The translations under genes were made by a program, and so were the position numbers. Of a stretch of 12,621 nucleotides of DNA, positions 1 through 7,079 are shown in pieces. This DNA is from CAZBWW01 sp964496005 (lineage in GTDB: Bacteria; Patescibacteriota; WWE3; UBA101185; UBA10185). Within the stretch, counting starts at the first letter, position 1. Each line of letters starts with the position of its first letter. A model generated the notes under the pieces. That model made no database searches. It was not told the DNA's origin and was given only the letters and a program-made list of their open reading frames with translations. The DNA lies in the NCBI GenBank assembly GCA_964496005.1, contig CAZBWW010000027.1, forward strand, positions 1 through 12,621, read 5' to 3'.

Positions 1-642
1 TTACGTTCACCGCTTTCAGTAGTTAAAAGTTCGGCGGATATGTTGATTAAAGAGAGTGCTAAACTTACCGCTGAGCAAATAACCGAAATGTTGGCGCAAA
101 TGAAAGAGTCTTCCTCGGGATTACTGGAAATTGTAAATAACCTGCTCGATGTCGCGAAACTGGAGGCGGGCAAGGTAGAACTTTTTAAACAAGAATGTGA
201 TGTCAATAAGCTTTTGCAAAAAGAAGCTGATTATTATAGAAGGCTGGCAGACAAAAGCGGTTTGGATCTCGAGTTAAACTTGGATCCGACTCTAAAACCT
301 ATTCAGTGCGATTCGGAAAAACTCATCCACGTAATGAATAATTTAATTTCTAACGCGGTTAAATATACTGAATCAGGTACGATTACAATTGAATCAAAAG
401 GGTATAAAAAGTACGTGCAGGTAGCTGTCGCAGATACAGGTATGGGAGTTTCAGATGAAGCAAAAAGCAAACTCTTTAACAAATATGTACAGGCTGCGCA
501 GAACGCCGAATCTAAAGGGAAAGGTACGGGGTTAGGCTTAGTGATTGTTAAAGGCATGATCGAGGCGCATAACGGACGGATTTGGATCGAAGACAATAAG
601 CCGCAGGGTACTAGATTCGTATTTACTCTGCCGTTGTCATGA
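1..642 (+). CDS. Sensor histidine kinase, C-terminal part (5' end outside window)
   Basis: This is the catalytic end of a two-component sensor kinase, which autophosphorylates on His and passes the phosphate to a response regulator. The frame is open from base 1, and the first residues LRSPLSVVKSSADML are the part of the H-box that follows the His-Glu pair, so the phosphoacceptor His should lie within about 6 bases outside the window. The rest of the DHp helix pair follows, with LLDVAKLEAGK near residues 47-57. The HATPase domain shows the N-box (NNLISNAVKYT), G1 (ADTGMG), F-box (LFNKYVQ) and G2 (GKGTGLGL). The first internal ATG, at 40, is not a real start because it would cut the H-box. No receiver domain follows before the TGA at 640-642. 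The sensory part is not visible, so the stimulus is unknown. The mutase gene starts 9 bp downstream, suggesting co-transcription. Confidence 0.93.
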   Translation, partial: LRSPLSVVKSSADMLIKESAKLTAEQITEMLAQMKESSSGLLEIVNNLLDVAKLEAGKVELFKQECDVNKLLQKEADYYRRLADKSGLDLELNLDPTLKPIQCDSEKLIHVMNNLISNAVKYTESGTITIESKGYKKYVQVAVADTGMGVSDEAKSKLFNKYVQAAQNAESKGKGTGLGLVIVKGMIEAHNGRIWIEDNKPQGTRFVFTLPLS

Positions 643-651
643 GAGATTTTT

Positions 652-2049
652 ATGAATGTGCCAAAAACCATTTTTAGGGAATACGATATTCGCGGCACTT
701 ATCCCAATGAGCTAACGGAGGAAGTTTCAAGACATATTGGGTGTGCTGTAGGCACTTTACTTTGTTCAAAAACCGGTAAAAGAAGTCCAAAAGTAGTAGT
801 CGGCCGCGATACACGTGAAAGTTCAGAGGGATTAACAAACGAATTTATTAAAGGATTAGTAGCTAGCGGGTGTGAGGTAGTAGACGTAGGGGTTAGTTTA
901 ACTCCAATAATTCATTTTCTAACTTGTGAGGCTGATTTTGACATGGGTGTTGAAGTTACTGCAAGTCATAATCCGGCAAATTTTAATGGTTTTAGATTAG
1001 ATTATAGAAATGCTGTACCGATATTTGGGGATGATATCGCTAAGTTATATTCTCTTGTTATTTCAGAAAAATATAGGGAAGGTGCAGGCTCGGTTAGTAA
1101 ACAAGACCTATTTGATTTTTATTTGCAGTATCTAAAAAAAGTATTTAAATTTTCTGGCAGTAAAAAAGTCGTTATTGATTGCGGGTACGGCACAATCAGT
1201 TATTTTGCCGAGCGGATATTTAAAACACTTGGTGCGGATGTAGTTCCTGTATTTTGTATACCTAAAAATACATTTCCACAGGGAATTCCCGATCCTACTA
1301 GGCTTGATTTTATTACCGAGCTGGAAAAAGCCGTACTTGAACATAATGCGGCGGTCGGGTTTGCGTTTGACGAAGACAGCGACCGTTTTGGTGTTGTAGA
1401 TGAAAAAGGACATGCCCATGATAACGATAGGATATTGTTACTAATGGCAAAGGAAGTTCTAAAGACTAACCCAGGCGGTACTATCATATTTGATGTAAAA
1501 AGTTCAAATATTTTGCCGAAATTTATTAAAGCGTGGGGCGGGAAGCCCGAAATGCTTAGAACAGGTCATCCGTTTTTTGTGAAGCGGATGCAGGAAGGTG
1601 CCTTGTTAGGCGGTGAGTTTTCCGGCCATACTTTTTTCGCAGATGGTTACTATGGATACGATGATGGTATTTATGCCGCCTGTAAAGTACTTGAGATTTT
1701 GGAAAAAAGCAGTAAACCACTGTCTGAATTAATGAGCGAGTTTCCGGATTTGTCTGATACAGGTGAGCTTAAAATAATATGTCCGGATGACAAAAAATTT
1801 GAGGTTGTAGCAGAAATACAAGCAGCACTAGTGCAGAAAAAAGCTGACTTTTTAGATGTAATTACTCTTGATGGTATACGGGTATCAGTTACAGAAACTG
1901 ACTGGTTTTTAATTAGAGCGTCCAACACCTCACCTTATTTAAGTATTCGTGTGCAGGCACATACTGCCGAAAGCCTAAGTTTACTGAAAGCCGGAATAAG
2001 AGATTTGTTAAGCAAATATAGTTATCTCAATTTATCGGCCTTGAACTGA
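652..2049 (+). CDS. Phosphomannomutase/phosphoglucomutase (alpha-D-phosphohexomutase family)
   Basis: This cytoplasmic enzyme interconverts hexose 1- and 6-phosphates (mannose and/or glucose), linking glycolysis to sugar-nucleotide and cell-envelope synthesis. The 465 residues match the usual length of bacterial and archaeal PMM/PGM. All four family landmarks are present: N-terminal FREYDIRG (8-15); the active-site loop TASHNP with catalytic Ser105; the Mg loop DEDSDR (240-245), where the usual Gly is Glu; the sugar-specificity loop GEFSGH (321-326); and the phosphate-binding loop RASNTSP (422-428). The ATG lies 9 bp after the kinase stop, with only a weak purine stretch (GAGA) before it, so translation may be coupled. 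Sequence alone does not separate mannose from glucose preference, so manB, pgm or algC-type symbols are not assigned. A glucosamine mutase (GlmM) is less likely because the loops fit the PMM/PGM branch. Confidence 0.92.
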   Translation: MNVPKTIFREYDIRGTYPNELTEEVSRHIGCAVGTLLCSKTGKRSPKVVVGRDTRESSEGLTNEFIKGLVASGCEVVDVGVSLTPIIHFLTCEADFDMGVEVTASHNPANFNGFRLDYRNAVPIFGDDIAKLYSLVISEKYREGAGSVSKQDLFDFYLQYLKKVFKFSGSKKVVIDCGYGTISYFAERIFKTLGADVVPVFCIPKNTFPQGIPDPTRLDFITELEKAVLEHNAAVGFAFDEDSDRFGVVDEKGHAHDNDRILLLMAKEVLKTNPGGTIIFDVKSSNILPKFIKAWGGKPEMLRTGHPFFVKRMQEGALLGGEFSGHTFFADGYYGYDDGIYAACKVLEILEKSSKPLSELMSEFPDLSDTGELKIICPDDKKFEVVAEIQAALVQKKADFLDVITLDGIRVSVTETDWFLIRASNTSPYLSIRVQAHTAESLSLLKAGIRDLLSKYSYLNLSALN

Positions 2050-2050
2050 T

Positions 2051-2128
2051 ATGAGCTTAAATCGCGGCTTTTACAACTGCGATATTTTCGACGTGTATCT
2101 TGTAGACGGAAGCATTCGAATATATTAA
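2051..2128 (+). CDS. Possible 25-residue ORF filling the mutase-ppsA gap
   Basis: An ATG one base after the mutase stop opens a 25-codon frame ending in TAA ten bases before the ppsA start, so it occupies nearly the whole spacer. The peptide (MSLNRGFYNCDIFDVYLVDG then SIRIY) is not low-complexity and resembles no family I recognise. There is no Shine-Dalgarno, so translation would depend on coupling to the mutase stop. A stop-free run of this length is expected by chance fairly often, and the same bases contain candidate regulatory elements. Treat it as a weak candidate only. Confidence 0.2.
   Translation: MSLNRGFYNCDIFDVYLVDGSIRIY
2061..2083 (+). terminator. Weak hairpin after the mutase gene
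   Basis: ATCGC (2061-2065) can pair with GCGAT (2079-2083) across a 13-nt loop, followed by a short ATTTTC. The stem is only 5 bp and the T-run is poor, so at best this is an attenuating or partial terminator between the mutase and ppsA genes. It may be chance. Confidence 0.2.
2121..2126 (+). promoter_or_regulatory. Candidate -10 box close to the ppsA start
   Basis: TATATT ends 11 nt before the ppsA ATG. A poor -35 (TTGTAG, 2100-2105) lies 15 nt upstream. If used, the leader would be only a few nucleotides long. The GAAG that sits 1 nt before the ATG is too close to act as a normal Shine-Dalgarno. The prediction is weak. Confidence 0.3.
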
Positions 2129-2137
2129 CATAGAAGT

Positions 2138-4498
2138 ATGAACAAACAGTCTGCCCACATTTTATGGTTCGAAGATATCCGTAAACACGATATCCCGCTT
2201 GTCGGCGGAAAAGGTGCAAATCTAGGTGAAATGTACCACGCAAAAATTCCCGTGCCGAACGGCTTTGTAGTCACCGCAAAAGCATATTTTGACTTTTTAA
2301 AAACAACTTCTCTCCGCGACAAAATTTTAACTGAGTTGTCAGGTTTGGATATGAATGATTCTAAAAAACTGCTTGAAGCTTCCGAACACATTAAAACCGC
2401 GATTTTGGCTGCGGACATGCCCGACTCGTTAGAAAAAGAAATAATTACTGTTTATAACGAATTATGCGGTGAGTTTGATAAGTATGTAGCTGTAAGGTCT
2501 TCTGCTACTGCCGAAGATTTACCGGATGCATCATTTGCAGGTCAACAGGAAACTTTTTTAAATATTAAAGGCGGTAAAGATGTGGTAAAGCACGTACAAA
2601 AAGCGTGGGCCTCTTTATTTGAATCCAGGGCGATATTTTATAGGACTGATTTAGGGTATGACCACCTAAAAGTCGGTATTGCGGTACCTGTGCAGCTAAT
2701 GGTGCAGTCGGATATTTCCTGCATTATGTTTACGGTTAATCCGTTGAAAAATAATCTCGTGGAAGTTTCTATTGAATCCGCTTTTGGACTTGGTCAGCCT
2801 GTTGTATCCGGTGAAGTTACTCCGGATCAATTTATAATTAACAAAAAGACAAAAAAGATTGTATATAAAAATATATCCACTCAAACATGGCAGTTAACAT
2901 TGGCCGGAAAAACGCCAATTTCGCAAAAATATCAAAACAAGCAAAAAATGAGTGATAAACATGTACTTGAGCTGGCAAAAATCGGTATGCATATTGAAGA
3001 GCATTATAATTTTCCGCAAGACATTGAGTGGGGAATGGAGAATGACACGTTGTATATTGTGCAGTCGAGGCCGGTAACTACAATGGATGAGGTACAGAAA
3101 AAAGTTGAGACTCATGTTGACAAAAAAACTGCGGGAAATGTATTACTCGAAGGTTTAGCCGCATCTCCAGGCGTGGTAAGCGGTCCTGTTAGAATTCTTA
3201 AATCGGCGGCAGAAATCGTAAATATTAAAGATGGCGAAGTATTAGTTGCTGTAATGACAAATCCTGATTTTGTGCCGGCGATGAAGAGGGCGTGTGCAAT
3301 TGTAACCGATGAAGGTGGACGTACTTCTCACGCAGCTATTGTTAGCCGTGAACTTGGTGTCCCTGCTGTAGTGGGTACAAGCATGGCAACAAAAATGTTA
3401 AGAGACGGTGAGGTCATAACAGTTGATGGCTCAGAAGGTAAAATATACGAGGGTGCGCATACCATTGAGGAAGAAGTAAAGAAAAGCAGTATCTCATCAT
3501 TAGAAATGACCACCGCCACCAAAATATATGTAAACCTAGCTGAACCGGAACTTGCAGCAGATATATCAAAAAGAGCTGTTGATGGTGTAGGGCTTTTACG
3601 CGCGGAGTTTATGATTGCGCAGATTGGAACCCATCCGAAAAAATTTGTAGAAGAAAAAAGAGAAAAGGAGTTTATAAATGTGCTTGCTGAGAATTTAGAG
3701 AAATTTGCTAAACCATTTTACCCGAGACCCGTAATTTACAGGGCAACAGATTTTAAATCCAGTGAATACAAGACGTTAAAGGGCGGGGCACAGTATGAGA
3801 AAGATGAACCCAATCCAATGATCGGTTTTAGAGGGGCCTTAAGATATATACAAAGTGCGGATGTGTTTAATATGGAATTGGAAGCAATTAAAATAGTACG
3901 TAATAAAGGTGGATTTAAGAATTTGCACGTAATGATTCCATTTGTGCGCACCATAGACCAACTACGTGAAGTAAAGCGGTTAATGTCGGCGCAGGGTCTT
4001 CGCCGAAGCGGATCCTTCCATGTTTGGATGATGGTCGAGATTCCATCTAATGTAATACTGCTTGATGAGTTTATTAAAGAAGGTATAGACGGTGTTTCTA
4101 TAGGTACTAATGATTTAACCATGTTGACGTTAGGTGTAGACCGAGATAACGAGATGGTGGCAAATGTATATAATGAACTGGACCCTGCTGTACTTGCAAG
4201 TTTGGAAAAAATAGTAACAACCAGCAAAAAACATAAAGTTACATGTTCTGTTTGCGGTCAGGCACCATCTGAATACCCGGAATTAGTAGAAAAGCTAGTT
4301 GAGTGGGGTGTGACATCGGTATCGGTTAGCCCGGATGTAATTGAACAGACGCGTGAAAATGTGTACAAAGCTGAAAAAAAATATTTAACAAATAAACATG
4401 CAGAAAAAGCAACAAAAAAACGCGGGGCTGAGAAATACAGAAGAGAACGTAAACCAAGAAGCGGTAGAACTTTAAAGAAAACAAGCCGCAGAAAGTAA
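2138..4498 (+). CDS. ppsA: Phosphoenolpyruvate synthase (pyruvate, water dikinase) with basic C-terminal tail
   Basis: It converts pyruvate + ATP + H2O to PEP + AMP + Pi, the entry step of gluconeogenesis, in the cytoplasm. The N-terminal ATP-grasp domain opens with LVGGKGANLGEM (21-32) and includes AVRSSATAEDLP (118-129) and the ATP-site segment DIEWGMENDTLYIVQSRPV (295-313). The swivelling phosphohistidine domain has TDEGGRTSHAAI with catalytic His398. The C-terminal PEP/pyruvate TIM barrel shows GVGLLRAEFM (483-492), SIGTNDLTMLTLGVDRDNE (654-672) and the catalytic Cys706 in SVCGQAP. It is PpsA rather than PPDK because it is short (786 residues) and of the ppsA domain type. The last ~35 residues (753-786) are odd: 17 of 34 are Lys or Arg, and they extend beyond the normal barrel end. 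It lies 49 bp before enolase on the same strand, so an operon is likely. Confidence 0.95.
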   Translation: MNKQSAHILWFEDIRKHDIPLVGGKGANLGEMYHAKIPVPNGFVVTAKAYFDFLKTTSLRDKILTELSGLDMNDSKKLLEASEHIKTAILAADMPDSLEKEIITVYNELCGEFDKYVAVRSSATAEDLPDASFAGQQETFLNIKGGKDVVKHVQKAWASLFESRAIFYRTDLGYDHLKVGIAVPVQLMVQSDISCIMFTVNPLKNNLVEVSIESAFGLGQPVVSGEVTPDQFIINKKTKKIVYKNISTQTWQLTLAGKTPISQKYQNKQKMSDKHVLELAKIGMHIEEHYNFPQDIEWGMENDTLYIVQSRPVTTMDEVQKKVETHVDKKTAGNVLLEGLAASPGVVSGPVRILKSAAEIVNIKDGEVLVAVMTNPDFVPAMKRACAIVTDEGGRTSHAAIVSRELGVPAVVGTSMATKMLRDGEVITVDGSEGKIYEGAHTIEEEVKKSSISSLEMTTATKIYVNLAEPELAADISKRAVDGVGLLRAEFMIAQIGTHPKKFVEEKREKEFINVLAENLEKFAKPFYPRPVIYRATDFKSSEYKTLKGGAQYEKDEPNPMIGFRGALRYIQSADVFNMELEAIKIVRNKGGFKNLHVMIPFVRTIDQLREVKRLMSAQGLRRSGSFHVWMMVEIPSNVILLDEFIKEGIDGVSIGTNDLTMLTLGVDRDNEMVANVYNELDPAVLASLEKIVTTSKKHKVTCSVCGQAPSEYPELVEKLVEWGVTSVSVSPDVIEQTRENVYKAEKKYLTNKHAEKATKKRGAEKYRRERKPRSGRTLKKTSRRK

Positions 4499-4547
4499 TA
4501 CGCATTAAACGCTTTAGTTGTTGGTGTTGTGTGGAAATAAACAATAC

Positions 4548-5771
4548 ATGCCAAAAATCAGTGAAATAAAATGTCATAAAGTTTTAAACTCCCGAGGCGA
4601 TTGGACCATTGAAACGCATGTTTTGTTGGACGATGGCTCAGAAGGTGTAGAAGCAGTACCAGATGGAGCTTCAAAAGGTGAGCATGAAGCAGTATATGTG
4701 GACGTACACAAGGCAATTGATATAGTAGAACACCCTCTAAACGATTTACTCGTGGGAGATGATCCCTTTGACCAAAAAAATATTGATCAGCAAATGCTTG
4801 ATATGGACGGGACAAAGAATAAAAGACATTTAGGCGGGAACAGTATTTTGTCAGTATCGTTGGCAGTTGCAAAAGCTTGTGCCGTTTCAAAAAATGTTGA
4901 GTTATATACTTATTTGGCGCAGCTAGCTGACGTAAAGTTAACCAGTCCTCTAAAATTTCCGACGCCTGTTTTTAACATTATCAATGGCGGGAAGCACGCC
5001 AATAACGGATTGTCTTTTCAAGAATTTATGGTAATACCGGCACAAAGCTGGTCAATTGCACAGGCGATAGAAATCGGTGTTGATATTTATCACACGCTAG
5101 AAGAGGAACTTAAAGCAAATAAGCTAGATATTGATGTAGGTGATGAGGGCGGGTTTGCACCAAATGGGTTAACAGTTAAAAAGGCACTTAATTTGCTAAA
5201 AACTGCTGTAGAAAAAAAATATAAAGGGGGAAAAGACGTATTTTTTGGGATGGATGTTGCGGCAGAAAGTTTTTATAAAAGTCGAAAATATCACATTAGC
5301 GAAGAAGATTTAGAGCTCAGCGCTGATGAGTTGGCAACTTTTTATGGTCAGTTATTACAAAAATTTGAATTAATTTATTTGGAAGATCCGTTTTACGAAA
5401 ATGATATAGACGGATGGCGGTTATTTATGTCAAAGTACGGAAAAAAGCTAATGGTTGTTGCAGACGACTTGGTGGTTACCAACAGTAAATTCTTAACAAG
5501 AGCAGTTGATGAACAATTAGCAAATGCGGTTATTGTTAAACCGAATCAGGTTGGAACCTTGACCGAAACTTTTGATTTTATACAAAAGGCCAAGGTAGCT
5601 GGGATGGCTGTTGTTGTATCTCATCGGAGTGGAGATACTGCAGAAGATACTTTTATTGCGGATTTAGCCGTTGCTGTAGAAGCAGATTTTATTAAGAGTG
5701 GCGCACCGGCGCGTGGAGAACGGGTTGCTAAATATAATAGACTTTTGGAAATATTTGACGATTTGAGTTAA
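4548..5771 (+). CDS. eno: Enolase (phosphopyruvate hydratase)
   Basis: It interconverts 2-phosphoglycerate and PEP in glycolysis and gluconeogenesis. From the ATG at 4548 it has 407 residues, slightly short for the family (about 420-430). A TTG at 4518 would add ten residues with no family resemblance, whereas MPKISEIKCHKVLNSRG is the normal enolase N-terminus. A weak GGA lies about 12 nt upstream. Visible active-site elements are the GAS loop (Ser42), His150, QEF (Glu159), GDEGGFAPN (Glu200), metal ligands Asp236, Glu279 and Asp306, Lys331 in KPNQVGT, SHRSGDT (His359-Ser361) and Lys383 in IKSGAPARGERVAKYN. Differences from common bacterial forms include PDGASKGEHEA where PSGASTGEHEA is usual, and KPNQ where many bacteria have KVNQ. 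All catalytic residues are kept, so it should be active. Confidence 0.96.
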   Translation: MPKISEIKCHKVLNSRGDWTIETHVLLDDGSEGVEAVPDGASKGEHEAVYVDVHKAIDIVEHPLNDLLVGDDPFDQKNIDQQMLDMDGTKNKRHLGGNSILSVSLAVAKACAVSKNVELYTYLAQLADVKLTSPLKFPTPVFNIINGGKHANNGLSFQEFMVIPAQSWSIAQAIEIGVDIYHTLEEELKANKLDIDVGDEGGFAPNGLTVKKALNLLKTAVEKKYKGGKDVFFGMDVAAESFYKSRKYHISEEDLELSADELATFYGQLLQKFELIYLEDPFYENDIDGWRLFMSKYGKKLMVVADDLVVTNSKFLTRAVDEQLANAVIVKPNQVGTLTETFDFIQKAKVAGMAVVVSHRSGDTAEDTFIADLAVAVEADFIKSGAPARGERVAKYNRLLEIFDDLS

Positions 5772-5809
5772 AAATCCATGTTAGAAAAATAAATCAAAGT
5801 ACTAAATTT

Positions 5810-5823
5810 AAGGTCAAAGGTCA
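5810..5823 (+). repeat. Perfect tandem 7-bp repeat
   Basis: AAGGTCA occurs twice in tandem (5810-5816 and 5817-5823). The second copy overlaps the left arm of the large inverted repeat, while the right arm has no matching tandem copy. This looks like local slippage at the edge of the hairpin element. Confidence 0.6.
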
Positions 5824-5862
5824 GGCTTGCAACGCGGGTGCGTTTTTTGTGCAAGCCTGACC
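5819..5862 (+). terminator. Nested inverted repeat with intrinsic terminator after eno
   Basis: A perfect 13-bp inverted repeat, GGTCAGGCTTGCA (5819-5831) and TGCAAGCCTGACC (5850-5862), encloses a second hairpin, AACGC/GCGTT (5831-5844) with a GGGT loop, followed directly by a T-run (5843-5848). The inner hairpin plus T-run is a classic intrinsic terminator for the + strand operon. The outer arms can form a competing or larger stem. On the - strand the outer stem is followed only by a short TTT. It lies 47 bp after the eno stop. Confidence 0.75.
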
Positions 5863-5876
5863 GATTTGAAACAGAA

Positions 5877-5908
5877 GCAAGATTCTCATTTCAAGTTTAG
5901 AATCTTGC
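5877..5908 (-). terminator. 10-bp hairpin over the stop codon of the small membrane protein gene
   Basis: GCAAGATTCT (5877-5886) and AGAATCTTGC (5899-5908) form a perfect 10-bp stem with a 12-nt loop. On the - strand the TGA of the small gene (5886-5888) sits at the junction of loop and stem. The stem is followed by TTCTGTTTC, which is only a modest U-rich tract. It probably acts as transcript-end or stabilising structure for the PGAM/small-protein transcript and, with the repeat at 5819-5862, separates two convergent operons. Confidence 0.55.
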
Positions 5909-6020
5909 CTAGTACATCGCCAGGATCCTCGCCGCGCTTCCGTGCGATGTAGATTGCGACACTTGCCGCCGTCCCAACGATTACTAGAACAGCTAACAAA
6001 ATCCAGAACAAAAAAGGCAT
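5886..6020 (-). CDS. Small single-pass membrane protein, 44 residues, unknown function
   Basis: The frame starts at ATG 6020 and ends with TGA at 5886-5888. The protein begins MPFLFWILLAVLVIVG, continuing to about residue 26 as one strongly hydrophobic helix. RKRG (27-30) then gives a positive-inside signal that would put the C-terminus in the cytoplasm. A short acidic/polar tail, EDPGDVLGKILNLK, follows. The start is supported by a textbook Shine-Dalgarno, AAGGAGAG, 7 nt before the ATG, the strongest in the window. It lies 59 bp downstream of the phosphoglycerate mutase-like gene on the same strand, so it is probably co-transcribed, and its stop lies inside a hairpin. I recognise no family. 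A regulatory or scaffold microprotein is possible, but its function is unknown. Confidence 0.72.
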   Translation of the reverse strand: MPFLFWILLAVLVIVGTAASVAIYIARKRGEDPGDVLGKILNLK

Positions 6021-6079
6021 CTTTATCTCTCCTTATAACTGACTATTTTCTTTTTATAGCTGACAATTCGAAGTATATC

Positions 6080-6778
6080 CTATCTAATAGTATAAGCAAG
6101 ATAGTCTTTTCCAAGCGGAGTTTCAACAGTGGCAGTCACCTCATCAGATAAACCCTCAAAATATCTTCTAAATCCTCTTATAGAATTACCGTGGCAAGAA
6201 ACCGCCACATTAATTTTGTTGGTTTTTATTAACGGCACAAGTTCATCACAAAAAGCCGCAACCCTGTTACACACTTGTTCTATACTTTCACCGTTTGGGA
6301 GCACATTTTTAAAATCTCGTCTCAATTTTAATAATAATTCAGGATTTTCTAGCTGTATTTCAAGTTTACTTTTGCCTTGCAAATCTCCATACGACCGTTC
6401 TTTTATTCTGTCATCCAAATGAATCTCTAAGTTTTTCGCGTGATCGTTAAGGGAAACAGCCAGCTTCATAGTTTCAACTGCCCGCTTTTGCGGAGAAGAA
6501 ACTAACATTTCAATTTTCTTATTTTTAAGTTTTTCAGCTAGTTCTAGTGCTTGTTCACGCCCGTTGTCGGTAAGGTCTGCATCTCGCCACCCGCTAAACA
6601 CAAAATGTTCGTTATCCACCGATTGTCCGTGTCTAAATATATATAAAACCGGCAGACCCGGAATTTCAGTTTTCGGCATTTCTGTGGCGTGCTTATAACT
6701 TAGATAGGTAAGTGCATCATCTACTTTGTCCCTACCATATTTTTGGTAGTAATTTTGCAGCAGATTAGTATCAAACAT
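6080..6778 (-). CDS. 2,3-bisphosphoglycerate-dependent phosphoglycerate mutase-like (histidine phosphatase superfamily)
   Basis: It probably interconverts 3- and 2-phosphoglycerate. Numbered from the upstream ATG at 6796, it has RHGQS with phosphoacceptor His56, FSGWRDADLT (67-76), SSPQKRAVET with Arg105, ERSYGDLQGKSKLE with Glu133, and CHGNSIRGF with His202. The E-R-x-Y-G-x-L-x-G element and the HGNS...GLSD...TPLG ending resemble GpmA rather than general phosphatases. A domain-less N-terminal extension of about 40-45 residues precedes the RHG motif, where GpmA has under ten. I prefer the ATG at 6778 (232 residues), because an extended -10 overlaps the ATG at 6796 (238 residues) and neither has a Shine-Dalgarno. 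Its neighbours, enolase and PEP synthase, support a glycolytic role. A broad-specificity phosphatase remains possible. Confidence 0.85.
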   Translation of the reverse strand: MFDTNLLQNYYQKYGRDKVDDALTYLSYKHATEMPKTEIPGLPVLYIFRHGQSVDNEHFVFSGWRDADLTDNGREQALELAEKLKNKKIEMLVSSPQKRAVETMKLAVSLNDHAKNLEIHLDDRIKERSYGDLQGKSKLEIQLENPELLLKLRRDFKNVLPNGESIEQVCNRVAAFCDELVPLIKTNKINVAVSCHGNSIRGFRRYFEGLSDEVTATVETPLGKDYLAYTIR

Positions 6779-6786
6779 ATTACTAA

Positions 6787-6795
6787 AGCATAGCA
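6787..6795 (-). promoter_or_regulatory. Extended -10 for the PGAM-like gene
   Basis: On the - strand TGC-TATGCT (extended -10) ends 8 nt before the ATG at 6778. A partial -35 (GTGAAG, 6810-6815) sits 17 nt further upstream. This geometry predicts a leaderless or near-leaderless mRNA starting at the 6778 codon. Confidence 0.4.
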
Positions 6796-6796
6796 T

Positions 6797-7064
6797 AGTG
6801 TGATATGCTCTTCACGTGCCTAGCTTTCCGGTTTACTGTCAAGAAATGGATAACTGATGGACGGAAGGCTATGCATCTTATTTCATTTTATTGTCTCCTA
6901 ATTTTCTGATCTTCTAACAGTACAGAATCAATATTTTTGCAAATACGTGGTAAAGTATGCTAAAGTTCTGATTGTGCTTTTACTTTTTGGCATCCTTATT
7001 CATGGTAGTGGGCGAGGTAAAGGCACTTTCTTAAAAACTACCTGTATCTCTAGTATATTCTTCT
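6797..7064. other. Intergenic region between divergent PGAM-like and DedA genes
   Basis: No coding frame of credible length exists on either strand; the longest are about 10-12 codons. It holds the outward-facing promoters at its edges. A possible weak fold is GGTAGT (7004-7009) pairing with ACTACC (7037-7042), enclosing AGTG/CACT, but there is no clear riboswitch, tRNA or T-run. A minus-strand GGAGA before ATG-AAA-TAA near 6880 is too short to be a gene. Confidence 0.5.
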
Positions 7065-7073
7065 TGTTACAAT
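7065..7073 (+). promoter_or_regulatory. Extended -10 for the DedA gene, leaderless geometry
   Basis: TGT-TACAAT (extended -10) ends exactly 6 nt before the ATG at 7080, and no good -35 is seen. Transcription would start at or within 1-2 nt of the ATG. There is no Shine-Dalgarno (GAGTTT only), which agrees with leaderless translation. Confidence 0.6.
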
Positions 7074-7079
7074 GAGTTT

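Noticed and set aside
303..698. Minus-strand frame opposite the histidine kinase (131 codons)
   Set aside because: It is fully antisense to a gene with clear kinase motifs, and its product resembles nothing; it is a shadow of codon bias. The same holds for 3736-4227, 4258-4554, 4558-4890 and others.
4518..4547. TTG start giving enolase ten extra residues
   Set aside because: The added residues do not resemble an enolase N-terminus, while the ATG at 4548 begins exactly where the family begins.
5810..5823. AGGTCA direct repeat resembling a nuclear-receptor DR1 site
   Set aside because: That motif is eukaryotic. Here it is a simple 7-bp tandem duplication beside a bacterial terminator.
6870..6900. 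Minus-strand GGAGA followed by ATG-AAA-TAA
   Set aside because: A two-codon frame with a good Shine-Dalgarno is not a supportable gene; probably chance or a decayed start region.
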